A DNA stretch of 64,000 nt from Acorus gramineus (taxonomy: Eukaryota; Streptophyta; Magnoliopsida; Acorales; Acoraceae). The translations under genes and the position numbers were made by a program. Positions 57,654 to 64,000 of the stretch are shown piece after piece. Where the stretch lies: contig JAUJYN010000013.1 of NCBI GenBank assembly GCA_030737835.1, positions 1,484,806-1,548,805 on the forward strand, given 5' to 3'. Every line of letters starts with the position of its first letter. Position 1 is the stretch's first letter. A model generated the notes under the pieces. That model saw only the letters and a program-made list of their open reading frames with translations. It made no database searches and had not been told where the DNA came from.

Positions 57654-58004
57654 CGTTATCACCATGATGCTCTCTATTTAAGATTCACATCATGTTATCT
57701 TATAGATTCAATTTTATTTTCTTCAATATGCACGGGATGGATGATTTTTTTTATATACCATAACCACAACCCGTATGGTTTAAGATGAAGGATGGTGTTC
57801 GGTTATTTAGATAAGGTTCATGCATGTACCTTGTATTTATCCATGCAATAAGGATTAGTTTATGCAATTTTTTTTTTTTTTTTTGCAATGCAATGAACAA
57901 CTATGTCATTTTTTTTTATGCAACCCGTACGTATGTATATTATTTAGAGTTTAATTTCATCATTTAAAAATATGGGGACTCCTGTACACGCAGACCATGC
58001 AATT

Positions 58005-58008
<4 letters not shown>

Positions 58009-58054
<46 letters not shown>
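58009..58054. repeat. (AT)n microsatellite
   Basis: About 23 AT units sit inside the copia internal region. Confidence 0.97.
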
Positions 58055-58059
<5 letters not shown>

Positions 58060-58135
58060 TAGATTTGGAATTGTGTCAACATCCATGCAATATTGCACCC
58101 GTACGTAATTTTTATTTTCATGCAATATTTTTTTA

Positions 58136-58453
58136 GGCCTCGTTTAGTTGCACATTTGAGGTAGCTTTTATTTTTTAAAAAGCTAAAAAGCTAAAATCGT
58201 ACAGCCAAACGGGACAGCTTCATTCTGAATTGGAAGCTGGATTCCTTTTAATTTTCCCCCCGAAATTCGTGTTTTGAAAAGCTTAAAAAAACGTTTTTTT
58301 GTCAGAATCGATTTTTTGAATTGAAAAACAACTTTTTCTGCCAAACATCAACTACTTTCAAATATTGATTCCTGAATTAAAAAAAATCATCTTAAAAAGC
58401 AGCTTTAATTTATTCCAAAAGCTACTTTTCAATCTATGTTTCCAAACGGATCC
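58136..58453. mobile_element. MITE-like insert in the copia internal region
   Basis: The left end GGCCTCGTTTAGTTGCA is loosely inverted to the right end, reversed as GGATCCGTTTGGAAACA. The flanks are TTA and TTG. The interior has AAAAAGCTAAAAAGCT and CAAAAGCTACTTTT words in opposite orientation. A PIF/Harbinger affiliation is likely but the termini are imperfect. Confidence 0.45.
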
Positions 58454-58539
58454 TTGGTGTTTTTTCCATGTAATAGTTCCAAGTCACCTGTTATTGAAAT
58501 TTGAATTTTTTAAAATATTATTATTCAAATATTATACAT

Positions 58540-58815
58540 CTATGCGTAGAACCAGAAATTCTCACAAATTCTAATTTTATGTGTAAAATCAGAAGTTTTC
58601 ACAGATAAATTATAGTTCTAATTTTCTGTGTAGAACCGAAAATTCTCATGAGTAATTAATGAAATCAGAAGTTATAATCTTATCTGTAGAATCAGAAATT
58701 CTTATAAAGTAAATAATAGAATCGGAAGTTCTATCTTCATATATAGAACAAGAAGTTCTCACAAACAAATGATAGAACCAAAATTTCTAATTTAATATAT
58801 AGAACATAAGTTCTT
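58540..58815. repeat. Degenerate AGAACCAGAAnTTCTCACA repeat
   Basis: About six imperfect units of 45-55 bp occur, each with TAGAA(C/T)C(A/G)GAAnTTCT and a following CACAAA-type word. Looser units with CTGAAGGACCATGTAA follow at 59510-59640. Such repeats replace any recognisable gag. Confidence 0.7.
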
Positions 58816-58859
58816 AGATGATTTGTTTGATTAAATGTAAATAGATCCCAAAGTGTTTC

Positions 58860-60930
58860 TCAAAATCCAATTTGATTTCATCAGTCTTTGGTGATTAAAT
58901 GATGATGATTTTCGGATATGATGTATATTTGGGCATTAAATCACGTTTTTTACCATGACGGAGTGGTTTCTATGAAAAATGTATTTCACATACAGGAATA
59001 GCTTTTGCAACGATCTTTCTAACGAATAAAAAATCGACCTATTCAGAGTTACTGTTAGAAAGTTATGATTTTTTAAAGATTTCAGTACAGTTTTCTAAAA
59101 GACAAATATTTATCTTGTTGATCAAGTTTAATGTTATAGTTACCAAAATTTTGTATCATCTCTACATGCATGATATAGATTATACATTAGCATAACAAAT
59201 AGCATGTCTATGATGAATGAAGCAAGTAATATATTTTTCATGTGTTTTCTAGTAGAGATTGATTTGAGGTTCCCATATTCCGCAGGCTATATAACTTTGT
59301 TATATATTTTAACTTTAAATCTACTGCTTTAATTGTGCTACATTCATTCAAGGCTTATACTGCATGAAACTAGTGGGTTAGTATCATATCAAATTTGATG
59401 AAATTTATATTTACCAAATAATATATTTATGTAAGATCCACTTTGGTGTTATATAGTCATGTGTCCCTACAGGACCATATATATATATAAAAAAATCATG
59501 ATTACATGAATAGCTGAAGGATCATGTAAAAGTGTCTCTGAAGGACCATGTAATTTTTTATCCATGAAGGATTATACAAAAATTATGGTTACTCATGTTC
59601 AAAAGTTGTAATATTTTTTGGGTCCCTAAAGGATCTGAAAAAAAAAAGGATTCATGTATCCCAACAGAAACATGTAAAAATTATGATTAGCTAGTTTTAC
59701 TATCATAATGAAGATGATTTAAAGATAAATACCTCGTTGACAAGGGTCAATCGACCATTATTCCTCAAATATGCTCTGGTAGTAACAATATTGAGAGCAA
59801 TATTTTTATTATTATCAATTTCTATGCCATCTCATTGTTGAACAATGAGCTTTAATATTAATCAAAATAAAAATCATGAAATCCAATATACTGACTCTTA
59901 ACGTCTTTGCCCAAAGCAAATGCATTTTCTTTTATGGAAATGGTCATAGTCAAGGGTTAAATCATGATTAATACAACCAGAACAATCATCGAGATTATTA
60001 TTGTCATCTATGTGGTATTTAAGAGTATAATTTTGGTTATGTACCTTAAATACATCCAAATTACGTACCTGAAGTACGCTTAAACTATTGATCAATCATG
60101 TACCTGATGTACGGTTAGACCTTTATCGATTTTATGTTTATATCTTTATTTTTCTTTGTTATATGAAATGCAATTTACATTTTTGGATATATCTTATTCT
60201 CCTCACATCTTTCGTAGAAATAAAGTATGAAAAATTTAATATTATATCTTGAATATTACAAAATTGTTTGAAAGCTCTAGAAGAGCAAACATCATATGAT
60301 CATGGATTATATAATAATGCTTCAAACAATTAAAAATTCAATTGCATACCCATTAAAGAACCAGAAGTTTCTTTCATTCAATGATGAGAATTTTTTTACC
60401 ACACGATTCATGAATCATCATTTTAATAAGACAATATTCCCACCGTTAGGAGGGATGGAAGAACGTACTTGAAGTACGATATGTTCCCAAAGAACGACGA
60501 GAATTATTGTGGAATACTTTCTTTCTGTCTCATCTAAACTCACGTATCGCTTAACGTGAAAATCAAAATGCACGCCAGAAGTATGACAGACCTATAGGTT
60601 CAAAAAATTCAGCTCCCCAGAAGTGGAGATCAAATGAAAAATCATGCTCTAATAATGCTCCAGAAGAAGAGAAGAAGTATACATAATGCTCCAAAAGAGA
60701 TTACGAACAATAGATCCACTTTATCTAAAACTCTAGAAGACTAGTATAATGTCCCTGAAGTGACTACAAAAACTTTTGAAAAGGAAAATGTACCTAATGA
60801 TAATGAGATCTCTATATTTTATACGCATACAAGAGAAAAGTGAAATCGCAAAGAAATGATCATCGATGACATATTTATCATACGAAGTAGCTACTGAAAT
60901 TTCAAAGGGCGATGATGATAATGAACCACA
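58860..60930 (+). other. Copia internal region without recognisable gag or integrase
   Basis: Only AT-rich sequence and short repeats (GTACnTGAnGTACG near 60065, 60105 and 60465) are visible. From about 60620, Asn/Glu/Lys-rich reading (NNAPEEE, then KNVPNDNE-like) resembles the linker before copia RT. Confidence 0.5.
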
Positions 60931-60934
60931 TAAC

Positions 60935-61880
60935 ATAAATGAATGTCGACAAAGAAATATTTGACCAAAGTGGAAAGATGTTATTCAAGCAGAATTGGGT
61001 TCTCTTGAAAAATGTGGTCTATTCGGACCTATAATACAGACACCAAAAGGTGTTGACTCTGAAGGTTTCAAATGGGTGTATGTAAGAAAGCGAAATGAGA
61101 AAATAAAATTGCTGGATATAAACATGTCTTGTGGCACAAGGTTTCCTCCAGAAACCTGGGATTGACTATGAAGAAACACACTCATCAGTCATTGATACAA
61201 TAACATTCTATTACCTAGAAAGTCTCAAAGTTTATGAAAAACTCGATATGAGACTAATGGACGTTGTATTAGCTTATCTATATGGAAATTTAGATGTTGA
61301 TATTTATATGAAAATCCTAAATGATATAAATTGCTTGAAGCAAAATCAAAGAATATGTGCTCAATAAAGTTAAGACGTTCATTGTACAGTTTAACGCAGT
61401 GGGTACAACCGTCTTAGTGATTGATAAAAGCAGGATATGAAAACAATCCCATTTGCCCATGTGTCTCTATAAATAAATCCAGTAAGGGATTTGCTATTTT
61501 GAAAGTTTATATTGGTAACATAAATTCAATTGAGACTCCTGAAGAGCTCAACAGAACTACAGAATACCTAAAGAAGGAATTTGAAATGATAGACCTTGGG
61601 AAAATTAAATATTATCTCAGCTTGAAGATCGAGTGAAACTATGAAACTATGATGGATTATTGATCCACCAATCAAAGTATATAGAAAAGGTTCTACAGTG
61701 CTTCAACATGGATAGAGCACATTATCTAAGTACACCCATGGTTGTTCTTAGTCAAGTAGTACCATATTTGAGTGCTATTGGTGCATTGCTATACTTGGCT
61801 CAATATACGAGACCAGACATAGCCTTCTCAGTCAATCTCTTAGCGAGATATAGTTCTGCACCAACTCGCAGGCATTAGAA
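60935..61880 (+). pseudogene. Ty1/copia reverse transcriptase, catalytically dead
   Basis: Reading across frames: NECRQRN, WPKWKDVIQAELGSLEKCG, GPIIQTPKGVDSEGFKWVYV, QGFLQKPGIDYEETHSSVID, EKLDMRLMDVVLAYLYGNLD and IYMKI. Then come CPCVSINKSSKGFAILKVYI and ETPEELNRTTEYLKKEFEMI. The catalytic motif, YVDD in the family, is YIGN here (about 61508-61519), so both aspartates are lost. Further on, YLSAIGALLYLAQYTRPDIA and FSVNLLARYSSAPTRRH are well kept. Stops and frameshifts separate blocks. The sequence resembles Hopscotch/Retrofit-type copia elements, from memory. Confidence 0.9.
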
Positions 61881-61944
61881 TGGTATCAAGCATATTATGA
61901 GATACCTTTGTGGATGCAGGTTATGCAGATGATAAATCTAATGA

Positions 61945-62690
61945 TTCGCATCTAGTTGGCTATGTAGATGCAGGTTATCTTTCTGATCCTCACAAAGGTC
62001 GAGCACAGACAGGTTATGTGTATCTTAGGTAACGTTTGGTAACGCGACTGCAAAACTGATTTTCTACAATCGCTGGATTTAAAATTGATTATGCAGGAAG
62101 CTGTCGCCCCCAGTTTTCTCAAATCGCAATTTTTTTGCTCTATTTGCCTGAAATCTATTTGCAAGAAGCTACGATTACAAAACTGTTTAGTTGTATGATT
62201 GCAAAATCAGTTTTCTGCAATCACAAAAGCTGCGCAATTGTGCAACCAAACGCTACCATAATAACAATGCTTCTATCTCATGGAGATCTACAAAGCAAAC
62301 ATTGATGGCTACCTCATCTAACCATGCAGAAATATTGGCGTTACATGAAACTAGTAGAGTGTATTTGGCTGAGATCCTTGATTCAACATATCCAAAGCAC
62401 CTGTTGATTGTCATCTACAACAAACATTCCTACAACTACATATGAAGACAATTGTACATGCATAGCTCAAACCCAAGGAAGTTACATCAAGGGAGATAAA
62501 ACTAAGCACATTTCACCGAAGTTCTTCTACACCCATGAAATCCAAAAGAATCATGAAATTGAAGTCAAACAGATCCGCTCCAGTGATAACCTTGCAGATC
62601 TCTTCACTAAAGCTCTACAAAAATCAACCTTCAGAAGATGGTACGTGAAGTTGGCATGCATCAACTTAATCATCAAACAGTTTGAGACTT
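61945..62690 (+). pseudogene. Ty1/copia RNase H split by a MITE
   Basis: Part one reads GYVDAGYLSDPHKGRAQTGY. After the 230-bp MITE it resumes NNNASISWRSTKQTLMATSS and NHAEILALHETSRVYLAEIL. The C-terminal part EVKQIRSSDNLADLFTKALQ then KSTFRRWYVKLACINL is intact in frame. Removing the MITE and one 3-bp duplication restores the reading frame exactly. Another frameshift lies near 62410. Confidence 0.88.
62028..62257. mobile_element. Harbinger-like MITE inserted in the copia RNase H
   Basis: The ends are GGTAACGTTTGGT and ACCAAACGCTACC (two mismatches when reversed), 230 bp apart. The flanks are TTA (62025-62027) and ATA (62258-62260). The interior has GCAAAACTGATTTTCTACAAT and its near-complement GATTGCAAAATCAGTTTTCTGC as subterminal inverted repeats. 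A second copy begins at 63811, also preceded by TTA. Confidence 0.85.
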
Positions 62691-62754
62691 ACATAAATTA
62701 GGGGGAGTAACTAATAAAGATGACTATATTCAACTATGGATATCTTTTCCATAC

Positions 62755-62940
62755 TGTACTCTTTTTCTGTCGTCTAGGTTTTGTCCCACTGGGTTTTCAT
62801 AGCAATGTTTTAATGAGGCAGTATTAAATGCGTCCAACATTACTGAGATCAAGTAATTGTACTCTTTTTCCTTCGCTTTGGTTTTTTCCCAATGGATTTT
62901 CCAAGCAAGGTTTTAATAAGACAATAACCTTAGTATAATG
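62755..62940 (+). repeat. Tandem duplication before the copia 3' LTR
   Basis: Two units of about 100 bp share GTACTCTTTTTC, GGTTTTnTCCCAnTGG and AGCAAnGTTTTAATnAG. A first polypurine-like AGGGGGAG (about 62700) precedes them and a second abuts the LTR. Confidence 0.75.
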
Positions 62941-62963
62941 GTTGATGGTCATCCAAGGGGGAG

Positions 62964-63237
62964 TGTTGTAAATATGGATGACTACCATTGACTTTGTCAT
63001 CACTTATCCTAAAGGATTAGACTCAATCCTTTTGACTTTGTAAAGGATTGATAAAATCAAATCCCTTCAAAATCTTGTTTGTTACTATCTTTTAATGCCT
63101 ATAAATATAGGCCTCCATTGTATTTCATTGTGTCAAATTAGAAGATAGAAAATACAAAAAGGGCTCTTCCTTCCTCTCTCTTTCATATTTCTCTTTTGGT
63201 TGATATGTTGAATTTTATTCATTTACGATTTATAATG
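62964..63237 (+). mobile_element. 3' LTR of the copia element
   Basis: It begins TGTTGTAAATATGGATGACT and ends GATTTATAATG. Compared with the 5' LTR it lacks ATAAAATA-type bases near 63109 and carries scattered substitutions, roughly 5-8 percent by eye, so insertion was not recent. Confidence 0.92.
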
Positions 63238-63242
63238 GAATT

Positions 63243-63807
63243 GACATTTTTAGTGGGAAAACAAATTGAAAAAAAAAAACTAGTGCAGGACCCAGTTAGT
63301 ACAATGGTTGGATTAGACTAATCCGAGGGAATACATTGAATTGATATACCCATTTATTCTCAGTTATTCCCGCATCAAAGTACCACTTTATTCCCCTCAC
63401 CCAAACACTAATTTTCCCTATTCCGGCTAATTCTCAATTATTCTAATCCCTATTCTCGATCCTAACAATGGCTAAAGGAATGCTATGCGACGTGTATATG
63501 AAGAACTATTGTTTTGTTGCGTGGAAATCCTATGTAGAGACAGAGCTATTGATATAATATTTTCACTTGGGTGAATGGAACATGAGCAAAAACAATAAAA
63601 TATGGAAAACAAAGAAAATTACAAGGTTTCCTTATTATGAATAGTTTAGATAACGATCTGGATGGCTGGATACTTTTCGTATCATACGGTTCTCTAAATG
63701 CCAACATCTTGAGAGTAAAAGAGGACCCCAAGTTTGAATTTTTCATCAAAAAGGAAAAAAGAAGTTGATGAAACTATGACTAGTTTAGCAGGGAGACTCG
63801 TTGAGTC
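63243..63807. other. Right flank of the copia element
   Basis: AT-rich sequence has repeated TTATTC words on both sides of the copia insertion (57205-57300 and 63345-63460), suggesting the copia split an older MITE. No gene is recognised. Confidence 0.4.
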
Positions 63808-63810
63808 TTA

Positions 63811-63982
63811 GGTAGTGTTTGATGGCAGAATTGCAAAATTGATTTTCTGTAAACGATGTGTTTAAAACTGATTCTATAGGAAGTTGTCTCCTCCCAAACT
63901 TTCTCCAATCGTAGTTTTTTTATACTATTTGTCTGAAATCTGTTTGTAAGAAGCTGCGATTGCAAAACTGTTTAGTTGCACG
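63811..63982. mobile_element. Second, truncated copy of the Harbinger-like MITE
   Basis: It begins GGTAGTGTTTGATGGC after TTA and follows the copy at 62028 for about 170 bp (AAGCTGCGATTGCAAAACTG, TTTAGTTGCA) before breaking off. Confidence 0.8.
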
Positions 63983-64000
63983 CAGTGGCGACTCTAGGAT
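63983..64000. mobile_element. Possible hAT terminus at the window edge
   Basis: GCAGTGGCGACTCTAGGAT resembles the common plant hAT end CAGTGGCGGAGCTAGGAT and directly truncates the MITE copy. Only 18 bases are visible. Confidence 0.35.

Larger units (their letters stand above)
57377..63237 (+). mobile_element. Full-length, inactive Ty1/copia element
   Basis: LTRs of about 277 and 274 bp flank an internal region with decayed pol. GAATT flanks both sides (57372-57376, 63238-63242), a 5-bp duplication. The polypurine tract AAGGGGGAG (62955-62963) abuts the 3' LTR. The terminal dinucleotides have decayed: the 5' LTR starts TA instead of TG and the 3' LTR ends TG instead of CA. gag is not recognisable; the first 3 kb hold AT-rich repeats and a MITE-like insert. 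RT and RNase H are recognisable but broken. Confidence 0.92.

Noticed and set aside
61952..62164. Minus-strand frames at 61952-62164 and 63780-63965
   Set aside because: Both lie across copies of the same MITE and have no independent support.
63243..63470. MITE split by the copia insertion
   Set aside because: TTATTC-rich words occur on both sides but clear inverted ends could not be paired.

Overview
The window looks like nuclear DNA of a flowering plant. It is AT-rich, its genes are split by short GT-AG introns, and most of the DNA is layered transposable-element (TE) relics: Ty1/copia, Ty3/gypsy, LINE, hAT, Mutator-like (MULE) and PIF/Harbinger-like. The species cannot be named from sequence alone. 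No bacterial-style operon, CRISPR array, rRNA or tRNA gene was recognised.

Three host genes are supported. (1) 8910-9851 (+) has three exons and encodes a 247-residue acidic protein with a conserved basic N-terminus and a short Cys-Cys-Gly-Leu-Phe C-terminal motif. A TATA box lies about 300 bp upstream. (2) 30901-33027 (+) has six exons and encodes a complete 229-residue SWEET sugar transporter, closest to the SWEET2 type. (3) 35748-36329 (-) is an intronless gene for a 193-residue single-pass membrane protein of an uncharacterised plant family. An open frame at 832-1383 and an antisense coding-like remnant near 14.7-15.3 kb are weaker candidates.

Layout. 0-5.5 kb: a doubtful open frame amid a recurring palindromic motif, AT-rich repeats and a LINE remnant. 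5.56-8.6 kb: an 841-bp hAT element with a perfect 8-bp target-site duplication (TSD), then a probable 2.1-kb MULE-like element ending at the TATA box of gene 1. 8.6-9.9 kb: gene 1. 10.4-14.5 kb: inverted LTR-like arms and a decayed copia reverse transcriptase. 17.2-30.6 kb: almost entirely DNA transposons, several with exact TSDs. They include a 2.9-kb MULE (9-bp TSD) carrying a 123-bp tandem repeat, a fold-back MULE MITE (9-bp TSD), and a 2.3-kb Harbinger-like element hosting a nested hAT. 30.9-36.3 kb: genes 2 and 3. 39.6-47.4 kb: a scrambled Ty3/gypsy locus with pol blocks and LTRs in opposite orientations. 49.65-56.9 kb: two nested, oppositely oriented giant solo LTRs (about 3.8 and 3.4 kb), the inner one with a roughly 1-kb GC-rich island. 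57.4-63.2 kb: a full-length but dead Ty1/copia element with LTRs, TSD and polypurine tract, its RNase H interrupted by a MITE. A second copy of that MITE lies at 63.8 kb.

No new multi-gene system is evident. The most notable material is the nested giant LTRs, the satellite-bearing MULE, the inverted gypsy chimera and an AT-rich dispersed repeat family with about eight copies. The three genes show no obvious functional link and appear to be islands in TE-rich DNA. All element boundaries were read by eye and not checked by alignment software.
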